Part shown: piece by piece, positions 10,401 to 18,417 of the stretch
Position numbering within the stretch: position 1 is the first letter of the stretch
Layout: the number at the start of each line of letters is the position of its first letter
DNA from: Monosporascus cannonballus
Taxonomy: Eukaryota; Ascomycota; Sordariomycetes; Xylariales
Length of the DNA: 64,000 nt
Assembly (NCBI GenBank): GCA_004154925.1
Contig: QJNS01000083.1
Span: forward strand, 186,001-250,000
Reading direction: 5' to 3'
Position numbers and translations under genes: made by a program
Notes under the pieces: generated by a model
The model's input: only the letters and a program-made list of their open reading frames with translations
What the model was told of the DNA's origin: nothing
The model's database searches: none

Positions 10401-13400
10401 ATTGGATCTCGATCCATCCTCACGCACTCGGGTCTTCCATTAGACAGAAGCTCCCAGTCGATATCGCCGCCGTGGTCGACCTTTCCGCCCCGGATGCCTG
10501 TGGTATTCGGGATTTCGTTCCTGCCAGTTGCGTCATCAGACGCTTCGAGCCGTCTCTCCTCGAAACAAATAATCAGGAGCTGGCTGTTGCATACGCCGAT
10601 GCCCTCGCCGCAGTGAGCCACATGGACAAGACCAAGACGAGAACTCTTCCAGTCCGAACGCTTCCCGGAAGCCCTTCGTATACTCTAGCATACCCCTGCA
10701 TCGTCGACTGGCGGGAGCAGTATGATGAAACCATCACAGTCCAAGTCAAACCTTTAATACCGACCGGAATCTTCTCGCCGTCTAAGACCCATCTCATGGT
10801 GGGCCTGAACGGCGACCTCGGCCAGTCAATCTGTGGCTATATGGTCCAGAACGGAGCTCGCCATATCGCCATTACCAGCCGACGGGGCGAGGTGAATCCA
10901 GACTGGCTAGAGAGCATGCGAAATGACCGAAAGGCAGACATACGCGTTTACAAGATGGATGTATCCAGCCAGCAATCGATCCACTCAACTATAGATCGAA
11001 TCAAGGCCGAGATGCCCTCCATCGGAGGAGTCGCCAATGGAGCCCTAGTGCTTCACGACAAGATGTTTCTGAACATGGATGTCGACTCCCTGAACAATAC
11101 ACTGAAGCCAAAGGTGGATGGGTCTAGATATTTAGACGAGCTCTTCTCAACTCCCGGCCTCGATTACTTCGTCCTCTTCTCGTCAGTAGGCACAATCGGG
11201 GGTAACCGCGGCCAGAGTAACTACCATGCGGCGAACATGTTCATGACAAGCCTCGTCTCGAACCGCAGGGCCCGGGGACTGGCGGCTTCCGTGATCCACG
11301 TGGGTATGGTGCTCGACGTAGGCTACGTCGCAAGGCAAGACCGTAAGCTCTTTGAGCACATGCGAAAGCAGGGCTTCATGCCGACGTCTGAGACCGAGGC
11401 CCACTTCCTGTGGACAGAGGGAGTGCTTGCCAGCCCGGCCGACTCGCAGCTGGATGCCGACATTTGTATGGGCTTCGAGCCTTTCGAGGACAGCGCGGAT
11501 GCGTCGTGGAGGCCGCCATGGTACCATGATTCGCGGCTCTCGCACTTCATTATGCAGCCCGAAGAAAACGCGGGAGATACGAGACCAGGTGCTGGAGATG
11601 CGTTGCACATTAGGGAGAAACTGGACGGCGCCGAGTCGGTACAGGAAGCACATTCTCTACTGCAGGAGGCCTTTTCGGCCAAGCTCGAGTCCATGATGCA
11701 ACTTAATACGGGAAGCGTGAATGCCCACGTTCCTCTTCTAGACCTCGGCTTTGACTCTCTTCTTGCCGTCGAGACGCGCACCTGGTTCATGAAGGAAGTG
11801 CACATCGACGTGCCAGTCCTTCGCTTCCTCGGCGGAGACACGGTCAACGAAATCTGTCTGGACGCAGCGACCCAGTATCTTACCCTCCGGGCAGCACAGG
11901 ACCCAAAGGAGGATAAAGATATAGCAAGTGCGCCTCAATCTTATCTTGATATGAGCAAAACAGCCGGCGCGGAACAGGACCAGTCGTACGAGCCAACGTC
12001 GTCAGCGCCTAGCAGCCAAAGCGGCCGACTGTCTCCAAGCCCAAGGACTTCAAGTTCAACTTCCTCGGATGCACAGAATGTTCCAGACCTCCCAACCACC
12101 CCCCTAACAACGACTTCGACGGCGGCAAGCCTGCACGGTATGCCTGAAAGCGCGGCCAGGCCAGACGTGGAAAATGGCAAGTCTAGGGAGGGAGGACGTT
12201 CAGGTATTCACATCCAAGCCCAGAAGCCGGCCGTGAGGGCCACCTCCAGAGTCGAGATAATGTCTTACGCTCAATCTAGGCTCTGGTTCCTAGGCCAATT
12301 TCTAGACGACCCAAACACGTGCAACATCGTGGTCTCGTACGTCATTAGGGGCCCCCTCGACGTGACCAGGCTTCATGAAGCACTCGACAAGGTTATTTCC
12401 CACCATGCGAGTCTGCGGACGTGCTTCTACGCCGACGACGAGGCCGGCGAGCCCGTGCAAGGGCTTTTGCGCACCCCCTCCCATTCCTCTTCTCTCAAGT
12501 TTCTCCACGCATCGGGCCGCGAGGAAATTCAACGTGAATTTGACACGTTGCAAAATCACGAGTGGGATCTCCCCTACGGAGACACGTTTGCCGCCACACT
12601 GCTATCTACAGAGAAAAATGACGAGTATGTCATCATTTTTGGCTATCACCACATCGTTATCGACGGCGTGAGCTGGTACACCATCCTGCGCGATCTCGAG
12701 AGGGCCTACACCTCGCAGCCGCTGAGCCAACAAAGGAAACTGTACATGGACGCCGCGGTTGAGCAGAGGCAGGCGATAATGTCTGGGGCCATGGACAAGG
12801 AGATTGCTTTCTGGAAGACTGTGCACGCCAAATTGCCCGATGTGTTGCCCCTACTCCCTATCACCTCTGCTCGAGGGCGGCGCCCACTTCGACGATACGA
12901 GAGCCACACAGTCACAAGGGACATTGGCAATCATCTCGTCGCCAAGATCAAAGCTGCCAGCATGGCTCTTGGGGTGACGCCCTTCAACTTCTACCTCGCG
13001 ACCATGCAGGTGCTTTTATTCAAGCTGCTCGACATCGACGACCTGTGCATCGGCGTCGCTGATGCCAGCCGCACCGACGACGACCTCGCCGAAACGGTTG
13101 GCTTCTTCCTCAACATGCTACCGCTGCGCTTCAAGCTAGATCGGCACGGCTCCTTCGCAGACCTAGTCCGACGCACGTCCAGACACGTGCTTGAGGGCCG
13201 CAGCCACGGCCGCGTCCCGATCGATGTGATCCTGGACCGTCTAAACGTGCCGCGTGATGCGTCCTCCAGCCCGCTGTTCCAGGTTACGTTCAATTACCGC
13301 GTGGGCGCCATGGCCGAGGTGAGCTTGGGAGACGACTGCCGTCTGTCGGTCGAGGATATCCGCGACGCTGAGAGCCCATTCGACATTGGCTTTGGCGTCT

Positions 13401-16400
13401 ACGAATCGGCAGAAGGGTCGTGCGGACTGCAGGTTGTCGCCCAGAGTTCTCTGTATGACAGAGACGCAGCCGAATTTGTTGGTGGCGCTTATGTCAACCT
13501 GCTTGACGTATTGTCCTCAGACACCTCGCGGATGCTTGCGCAGTACAGTATGTTTGATGGAGCTATCGCGCAGGAGAGAGTCTCTATCTGGAAAGGACCG
13601 CGTAAGACGTGGGATTGGCCCGATACTCTCTCGAAAAGAGTGGATGCTATGGTTAGAAGCTACAGTGATAGCGTGGCCATCATCGACATCGAGCCCTATG
13701 GAGCCCTTACCTATGGCGAGCTCGAGGGCCGAATCCGCTTAACGATTTCGGCCATCCAGAAAAAGGAACCCGTCAAAGGGTCGCGCCTAGCGGTACTCTG
13801 CCAACCTTCGGCCGATCTGATCGTCGCTATGCTAGCGATACTGCGGCTAGGCCATGTGTATGTGCCGCTCGACACGAATCTTCCCCGAGAACGCCATGCT
13901 GCTATCCTGGCTAGCTGCAAGCCCGCTATACTCTTGTGCCATAGCGAGACTCTGGAATCATCCCTGTCCCTAAACACGGACCTTCCCAACGTCAACCTTT
14001 CCGCCCTCTCAACTACCAGCAAGGTTCCAGCAATCGATGCCACGGCCCAAGACAATCTTTCCGACCCAACCGGCCCAGCTTTCCTCTTCTACTCTAGCGG
14101 CTCGACCGGCAAGCCCAAGGGCATCCAGCTCAATCAGTTCGGCCTCCTAAACCACATCGCTCTAAAAACCTCCGCACTCTCACTACAACGCGAAACAGTC
14201 CTGCAGCAAAGCTCCTTCGGCTTCGACATGTCCCTCACCCAGACCTTTTGCGCTCTAGCCAACGGCGGCTCGCTCGTCATCGCCCCAAAGTCCTCCCGTG
14301 GCGACCCCCTTGCGATCTCCAACCTCATGCTCTCCCACGGCGTGACCTTCACCATCGCTACTCCGTCTGAGTACACCATGCTGCTGCGCTACGGGCAATC
14401 ATTGCTGCGTCAATGCACGCGATGGACGCACGCGTGCATGGGGGGCGAGGCCGTGACGCCGTCGCTCGTGCGTGCCTTCTCCGAGCTGGGAAATCCCAAC
14501 CTCCAGCTGACGAACTGCTACGGGCCGACCGAGACGTCGCTTGCCGTGACGTTCGACAGGCTCGAAGCCGGCGAGCACATCGCAGAGCACGCGTCGGTCG
14601 GAAAGGTCCTGCCTAACTACTCAGTGTACATTCTCGAGGAGGGGACCTCCTCGAGGCCCGTTCCGCTGGGTTATCCGGGCGAGATCTGCATCGGCGGCGC
14701 CGGCGTCGCCCTGGGGTATCTCGACCTGCCTGAGCTCTCGACAGCCAAGTTCGTGCATGACCCGTTTGCCAACGCCGACGACGTGGAACTGGGATGGACG
14801 CGCATGTTCAGGACCGGCGACCGGGGACGGCTGCGAGTGGATGGGTCATTGATCTTTATGGGACGAATGGAGGGTGATACTATGGTTAAATTGCGCGGCC
14901 TGCGGATCGACCTGGATGACGTGGCTAACACCATGTTGCGGGCGGCTGAGGATGTGGTGTCTGAAGCTGTTGTAACGGTTCGCGGGGACGACGAGGCGCG
15001 AATACTAGTCGCGCATGTTGTACCGCGTCCCGGACGGGAGAAGACGCTTGAAGCTCAGAGGTGGCGAAAGTTGGCGCAGAGCTTGCCACTGCCGCTCTAT
15101 ATGCGTCCGTCGCTGGTCGTCGCGGTGGATCGTCTGCCGCGTACGCCGAACGGAAAGGTCGATCGCAGAACCATCGAGGCCATGGAGCTTCCAGCATCGG
15201 AGCAACAACAGCGTGCAGGCAGTAGAGAGAAACTATCGTTAGAGGAAGGAGAGCTTAGTTTGCTGTGGGAGGAGGTGCTTGGTGGATTCGCGGCGGTGCC
15301 TAGAGCCGACTTGACGCCGAGTTCTGACTTTTTCATGGTCGGTGGGAGTTCACTCTTGCTGATGCAGCTCCAAGGAGCCATCAGGGAGACACTGGGGCTG
15401 GCGGTCCCTGTCACAGAGCTATACCAAGCAAGCACTCTCGGCCGCATGGCGGCACATCTCCATGCTGAGAAAGGGCAGCAGGCACTGGTCGAGGACATTG
15501 ATTGGGAGAGGGAGACCGAGTTCCAGGTCTCGTCATCGAGTCTTGTTCCCACGACGCCGTCCGGGTTGGTTCGAGAATCCAATCGCGAGATTCTACTGAC
15601 AGGGGCACACACCTTTCTCGGTGCCGAAATCCTTCAAGCACTTGTCAGCGACAGCAGCGTCAGGTGGGTTCATTGCATTGCTATTCCACAGACGGCCAGC
15701 AAGACGAGACCTCGATCGAGCAAGATAGCATACTACCCCGGCAGTCTCCAGGCCGAGTCACTCGGGCTGTCCTCAGATGACATCTCCTTCCTGCAGTCAC
15801 GCATCGACCTAATCATACACGCCGGCAGCGTTGGCCACTGCCTGAACAACTACTCATCCTTGCGTGCGCCGAACGTCGGCTCGCTGCGCTTCCTCGTGGA
15901 CTTGGCCCTCCCGCGTCAAATACCCGTGCACTTCGTCTCCTCCAACCGTGTGACACTCCTTTCGGGCCATCATAGGCTCCCACCCGTGTCGGTGGGCCAG
16001 CACCGGCCCCCTAAGGACGGGTCTGAGGGCTACACGGCGTCCAAGTGGGCCGGCGAGCGCCTACTCACGAAGGTCGCGCAGACGACGGGGCTCGACGTGA
16101 CGGTGCATCGGCCGTGCGCCATCGTCGGGCCCAACGCGCCCAGCGAGGACGCACTCAACGCGCTGCTGCGCTTCGCGGAGGCACAGGGCGCCGTGCCGCG
16201 TTTCAAAAATCTCGTCGGCTTCCTCGACTTCGCGCCGGTTACCGAGGTGGCGACGAACATTGCCCGGGTGGCGCTCAAGAAGCATCAGAACGAAAACTCC
16301 GAGTCTTATTCCGGAGGATGCGTCCTTAATTTGGCAGCGCCCGCTGGAGATAAGTCTCCTGTAACTATCGTGCACCACTCCAGCGGGGTCGAGACACCAG

Positions 16401-16576
16401 TGGCCGAGTTCCGCGGTCGCATGGAGAAGTTGTATGGTCGCGAGTTTGGCGAGCTGGATATTGTGGACTGGATTGATGAGGCAGCCAAGGGAGGCATGGA
16501 TCCACTGATTAGCACCTACTTGGAAGCTCTTGTTGAGAAAGATCAGATTATTGGCTTCCCATATCTTGGCGACTAG
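4421..16576 (+). CDS. Hybrid iterative highly reducing PKS-NRPS (KS-AT-DH-MT-KR-ACP-C-A-T-R)
   Basis: A 4051-residue intronless megasynthase, normal size for fungal PKS-NRPS. It builds a methylated, reduced polyketide and condenses it with one amino acid. Seen: KS with Cys176, His313, His357; AT GHSSG Ser646; DH His985 (HVFQGQIVLPG) and Asp1165; C-methyltransferase LEIGAGSGG near 1436-1444; a non-functional ER stretch, hence the trans-ER next door; KR nucleotide motif GLNGDLG at 2128-2134 with Ser2254/2255, Tyr2268, Asn2272; ACP Ser2446 (GFDSL). A Ser/Thr/Pro-rich linker (about 2480-2610) follows, then C domain HHIVIDG at 2743-2749, A domain with YSSGSTGKPKG and YGPTE 3367-3371, T domain Ser3644 (GGSSL) and a terminal reductase-fold domain with TGAHTFLG 3727-3734 and Tyr3871-Lys3875. 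The last domain resembles the Dieckmann-cyclising type (PPVSV...DGSEGYTASKWA), so an acyl-tetramic acid is likelier than an aldehyde. The amino acid could not be predicted safely. Confidence 0.95.
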   Translation: MSKPVGIIGSACRFPGGADSPSKLWELLKDPKDILSEFPQDRLNLWSFYHQNGEHHGSTDVQNKSYLLSEDIRLFDSSFFRISPSEADCMDPQQRMLLETVYEALESAGCSLGQVKASLTSVYAGLMNGDYADIQARDLEMMATHHGIGTHRSILSNRISYFLDIKGASMTIDTACSSSLVAMHQAVQSLRLGESDMAIVAGANLILDPTMYVAESKLHMLSPDSRSRMWDAAANGYARGEGFAAIVLKLLDKAICDGDQVECIVRGSAVNSDGRTMGITVPSATAQTELIRQAYRDAGLDPLVERCQFFEAHGTGTRAGDPVEARAIRNAFFPEGHDDSAPLEKLLVGSIKTVVGHLEGCAGLAGVLKASLAMQNQTIPPNMHFSELNPGIEPFYDRLEVPIKAIEWPKVPKGSPLRTSVNSFGFGGTNAHVVLESFQEVRIRKQQDEEHDEDERFVGPLILSANTRDSLVRSVQAHADYIRNNKHLDLGDLAWTLQFRRTHFNSRVFFSGATRSKLLSYMDTFVADNNSAAGGESHPPTLPGDDGCAILGIFTGQGAQWPSMGRNLIQHSPLFRESIAQCEESLAALGGDAPSWSLAKELLAERDNSRVGEAAISQPLCTAVQIGLVDLLRASGIALRSVVGHSSGEIAAVYAAGIISAHDAIRIAYYRGFHARLAKGPKGQGGAMLAASLSFESATELCARPKFTGRVNVAAANAPTSVTLSGDADAIDELKTELDAGKTFCRKLNVDTAYHSHHMKPCAAAYLESLTACDIQVQRPNESCIWVSSVHGDAELALDEEDDGALVVLKGQYWVDNLLSPVLFAPAVECSLWRVGPFDIVTEVGPHPALKGPSTQIFKASLGSSLPYFSIMRRGDDEVEAFSGGLGYFWEHFGTAALIDFEGYRRAFIDQPDGGRPPRLVKGLPSYCWDHSRVHWKESRISHNFRLRDRHIHEILGRRAVDDTPELLRWRNILRPAEFSWVRDHVFQGQIVLPGAAYVAAIVETVKVLADGKPIMLVELVDVKIPRAVVLQENKSTELITTLGPIVRKSGNVLSANFAFSAASADDAVAVLKTTCIGRVEVYVGESNDSEQQRLLPLPSRPPPNLSVVDIEAFYTTLKELGINYQGTFRAIKSAQRTLGYASTLASWDAADLVGSYSLHPAILDIGFQAVLAAFASPQTGQMWTMYLPVRIRRATIHLGSLPRHGASDTEISAHTSAQVTASSAQGLKGDLQIMFGSHVGVQIEGVELQVTGNCMVGSDRLLFSNTVWDSDISTGIDKVVLERQTDPAANEELLEALARTSLYYYRTLLDTISPREVKSLAWHQQMFWQSAQHWVDEVRAGRHPTVKREWLEDSREAVWKQAEGCQDTIDILIMRALGENLPSIARGETQPLEIMMENDMLSRFYVESYGLDGMNDHIARALAQITHRYPQANILEIGAGSGGTTRKALRAIGNAFSHYTFTDISSGFFEKGAEKFSAWRRKMTFKVCDIEKDPIEQGFAEEAYDIIVAANVLHATRCLADTMRHVRRLLKPGGYLVIMEITGDLLRLGFIMGSLPGWWLGPQVGDEGRQWAPGISPVQWDDLLQRTGFSGVNQIATDNAVSDQHYVSTLVSQAVDDKFDVLRNPLSNLSVVTVLPHKLLILGGKTLPVARLARDMKKVLASWGTPVETVPSLDRLTLGPDQRVSVISLTELDQPLFAQEMTATRLGKLQTLLNASESVLWATAGSRGSSPASNMFVGIARALRTERSDINLQLVDFGKPLDANAVVLTEYFLRLALAKQQDYIDKPMLWTTEAEVALDGETLLIPRLIPDKLRNERYNASRRIINKEVTLASSEVEVGTHAGVVSLLGVDTTLSRRLMTPHTHEQVILDVHLSVALPHPDQQYFLCYGSIEPDHSKKAFVVTRLNRSVILCGSHDTFQLDSTPFGGEASTVEAFAGQLIARSLASSLPRQGAVLVYEPPSVNFARVIESSSLWKGRKVSYATSRMDTSLPADWISIHPHALGSSIRQKLPVDIAAVVDLSAPDACGIRDFVPASCVIRRFEPSLLETNNQELAVAYADALAAVSHMDKTKTRTLPVRTLPGSPSYTLAYPCIVDWREQYDETITVQVKPLIPTGIFSPSKTHLMVGLNGDLGQSICGYMVQNGARHIAITSRRGEVNPDWLESMRNDRKADIRVYKMDVSSQQSIHSTIDRIKAEMPSIGGVANGALVLHDKMFLNMDVDSLNNTLKPKVDGSRYLDELFSTPGLDYFVLFSSVGTIGGNRGQSNYHAANMFMTSLVSNRRARGLAASVIHVGMVLDVGYVARQDRKLFEHMRKQGFMPTSETEAHFLWTEGVLASPADSQLDADICMGFEPFEDSADASWRPPWYHDSRLSHFIMQPEENAGDTRPGAGDALHIREKLDGAESVQEAHSLLQEAFSAKLESMMQLNTGSVNAHVPLLDLGFDSLLAVETRTWFMKEVHIDVPVLRFLGGDTVNEICLDAATQYLTLRAAQDPKEDKDIASAPQSYLDMSKTAGAEQDQSYEPTSSAPSSQSGRLSPSPRTSSSTSSDAQNVPDLPTTPLTTTSTAASLHGMPESAARPDVENGKSREGGRSGIHIQAQKPAVRATSRVEIMSYAQSRLWFLGQFLDDPNTCNIVVSYVIRGPLDVTRLHEALDKVISHHASLRTCFYADDEAGEPVQGLLRTPSHSSSLKFLHASGREEIQREFDTLQNHEWDLPYGDTFAATLLSTEKNDEYVIIFGYHHIVIDGVSWYTILRDLERAYTSQPLSQQRKLYMDAAVEQRQAIMSGAMDKEIAFWKTVHAKLPDVLPLLPITSARGRRPLRRYESHTVTRDIGNHLVAKIKAASMALGVTPFNFYLATMQVLLFKLLDIDDLCIGVADASRTDDDLAETVGFFLNMLPLRFKLDRHGSFADLVRRTSRHVLEGRSHGRVPIDVILDRLNVPRDASSSPLFQVTFNYRVGAMAEVSLGDDCRLSVEDIRDAESPFDIGFGVYESAEGSCGLQVVAQSSLYDRDAAEFVGGAYVNLLDVLSSDTSRMLAQYSMFDGAIAQERVSIWKGPRKTWDWPDTLSKRVDAMVRSYSDSVAIIDIEPYGALTYGELEGRIRLTISAIQKKEPVKGSRLAVLCQPSADLIVAMLAILRLGHVYVPLDTNLPRERHAAILASCKPAILLCHSETLESSLSLNTDLPNVNLSALSTTSKVPAIDATAQDNLSDPTGPAFLFYSSGSTGKPKGIQLNQFGLLNHIALKTSALSLQRETVLQQSSFGFDMSLTQTFCALANGGSLVIAPKSSRGDPLAISNLMLSHGVTFTIATPSEYTMLLRYGQSLLRQCTRWTHACMGGEAVTPSLVRAFSELGNPNLQLTNCYGPTETSLAVTFDRLEAGEHIAEHASVGKVLPNYSVYILEEGTSSRPVPLGYPGEICIGGAGVALGYLDLPELSTAKFVHDPFANADDVELGWTRMFRTGDRGRLRVDGSLIFMGRMEGDTMVKLRGLRIDLDDVANTMLRAAEDVVSEAVVTVRGDDEARILVAHVVPRPGREKTLEAQRWRKLAQSLPLPLYMRPSLVVAVDRLPRTPNGKVDRRTIEAMELPASEQQQRAGSREKLSLEEGELSLLWEEVLGGFAAVPRADLTPSSDFFMVGGSSLLLMQLQGAIRETLGLAVPVTELYQASTLGRMAAHLHAEKGQQALVEDIDWERETEFQVSSSSLVPTTPSGLVRESNREILLTGAHTFLGAEILQALVSDSSVRWVHCIAIPQTASKTRPRSSKIAYYPGSLQAESLGLSSDDISFLQSRIDLIIHAGSVGHCLNNYSSLRAPNVGSLRFLVDLALPRQIPVHFVSSNRVTLLSGHHRLPPVSVGQHRPPKDGSEGYTASKWAGERLLTKVAQTTGLDVTVHRPCAIVGPNAPSEDALNALLRFAEAQGAVPRFKNLVGFLDFAPVTEVATNIARVALKKHQNENSESYSGGCVLNLAAPAGDKSPVTIVHHSSGVETPVAEFRGRMEKLYGREFGELDIVDWIDEAAKGGMDPLISTYLEALVEKDQIIGFPYLGD

Positions 16577-17559
16577 CTGAGCGAGGAGTTGTGATTGGGC
16601 TTTTCTTTCTCCATTTCTCACCAGAGATAACTTCTGTTTTGGGGATAGACATTCCTTGAGCGGTTCCGGAAAGGATATTTCAGTGAAGAATTGGCCGTTG
16701 GTATAGGGAGAGTTCGGTGAAGATATGTCCTCGTTTTAGCATACGTGATAACAGGCTGAAATAAAACTACCATGTCAAGCAAGTACCGACGGGGCGTGCT
16801 AAAAGCAATACCATACCAATATCGGTCTAGATTGTCTTGGAGTAGACTCAGTAATTGCACATATTTATCGTACAAGTTAGGACGAATAACTAACTAAGTA
16901 CTAAGCTTGCGAAGGTTATTATTGTATGGGGTCTTTCTCTTCTTCTTTTCTTCCCCACACCCCCCTATTTTCTTTTTCGTCAAACACTGCTTCCTGAATA
17001 GGGAAATTAACTTAATAGGCAGTGTGTGGCTCATACGTGTAGGTCGGGTATGGGCTCGTCTCTTAGACTTGTGTCAAGTCGTATGGCCCGTGCTAACGCT
17101 AGCAATGCCCTAGAACCCTGTCCTTTAGCCTATCCTTATGGTCGGCATTATTGTTGGCCTTAATCGCTGGCCTTATCGTCGAACTAGTCGCCCACCGAAG
17201 ACCTGGCTAACAGCCGGCCTGGAAGCTCTAGAAGCCATAGTTAATCGTCAACCTGCAGCTCCAGGCCGCTGCTTTTTTCGCTATGCCAGATAGAGAGGAA
17301 AACCTGCCAGACTGAAAGATTAGGTCCGTCCGCAAGCAATCTCGGCGACAGGTGGTCACGTCTTTTCAAGTTCTGTCCGGGACTCCGTCCCCGTGGAACA
17401 GGAATACTCATGTGTGCTCTTCATCACCCCGCCGCACTCCCACGTCGTTTCTCTGCCGGTCATGTGCACACTTGAGGGGAGGGCAATCTCTCCTAAAGAT
17501 CCGAGCCACGGCGCAAGAGCCGTCGTCCGGTCCCGAGTGGAATGCCCCGTAGCTTGAAG
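16577..17559. other. Intergenic, no gene seen
   Basis: The 3' flank of the PKS-NRPS gene. A T/C-rich tract (about 16930-16985) and a short imperfect duplication around 17135-17180 (GGCCTTA.TCG.TGGCCTTATCG) are visible. No ORF with a recognisable domain was found. Confidence 0.5.
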
Positions 17560-18005
17560 TCATTCGGATAGGGATTACTTAGCCTCCCGAGAGGTGGAAC
17601 GCCCGACCAGATGGGGTACATCCACGGAACGAGATTCGAGGGTACGACTATTCTGACAGGAACCCTTTATCACAGCTATAGGTCAATGTAACTGCGACTG
17701 TTAGACTGCTGTTCGCAAAGACTCCCACCATAACTCATTCAGAGGGATCCTCCTAGACTGTGCAGAGACAATCGATCCAGATATAGCCGATACCCTAGCT
17801 TCTCCGTTAGCATGATGGCATCCCAAAACGTTTTCGGCACCTTATACTACTCTAGGTAGCTCTCGATGAAAGCCCCATGCGTGGTAGTTGTCATGCAGAG
17901 TGGCTAGTAGCCGTCCCAACAATGACTCAGGCATGTGTAAGATGCTGCCAAGCCAGCTAAGGGAATAAGCCGAATATAGGTTTTCCCCGTGTCCGAGTTC
18001 CCTAT
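17560..18005 (-). pseudogene. HET-domain (heterokaryon incompatibility) protein relic
   Basis: Translating the minus strand across several frames gives pieces of the HET domain in the right order: IRLIPLAGLAASYTCLSHCWD (the YxxLSHCWG signature, around 17910-17950), then KTFWDAIMLTEKLGYR (the KTF.DAI..T..LG motif, around 17790-17840), then a YIDL/TYSCDKGFLS-like segment. Stops and frame changes separate the pieces, and no start or C-terminal region can be assembled. The sequence further left, to about 17330, may belong to the same relic but is too worn to say. It lies between the PKS-NRPS and the first P450. Confidence 0.65.
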
Positions 18006-18417
18006 TTGCAGGAGCTGTGTCGTTGTGATGATAGATTAAATTATATATATCTGCTTTCGTATAATCTCTGTGATAGCTGTATAGTCCCTGAAAGTTCTGG
18101 CCGCCTTAACATAGTGCCGGCCGCTCATGCGATAGCTGCCAAGCAGACCGTTGCGAGTGCTCCACGTATCTGAGCAGTAGACACTTGGGAGTGTTCAAGG
18201 ATTGATGAGGAGCTGCTGAATTATGAAATGGAGCACGTTGAGTGCGGGTGCTGAGTTCCTTTGAACATATATGAACAATATGATTCAGGGGTGACCCCTT
18301 AATGGACCCACTTTTATTATGACTAGGTGATCTCTCTGGTGGCAGCAGCGCTCCGACTGCGCGCAATGCTCATACGCCACGTTTAACAGCTCCTGGCCCC
18401 TCCTCCTGGCCCTTCAC
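18006..18417. other. Intergenic, no gene seen
   Basis: The space between the HET relic and the 3' end of the first P450. An 86-codon minus-strand ORF at 18106-18366 shows no domain I recognise and is probably chance or more relic. Confidence 0.4.
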
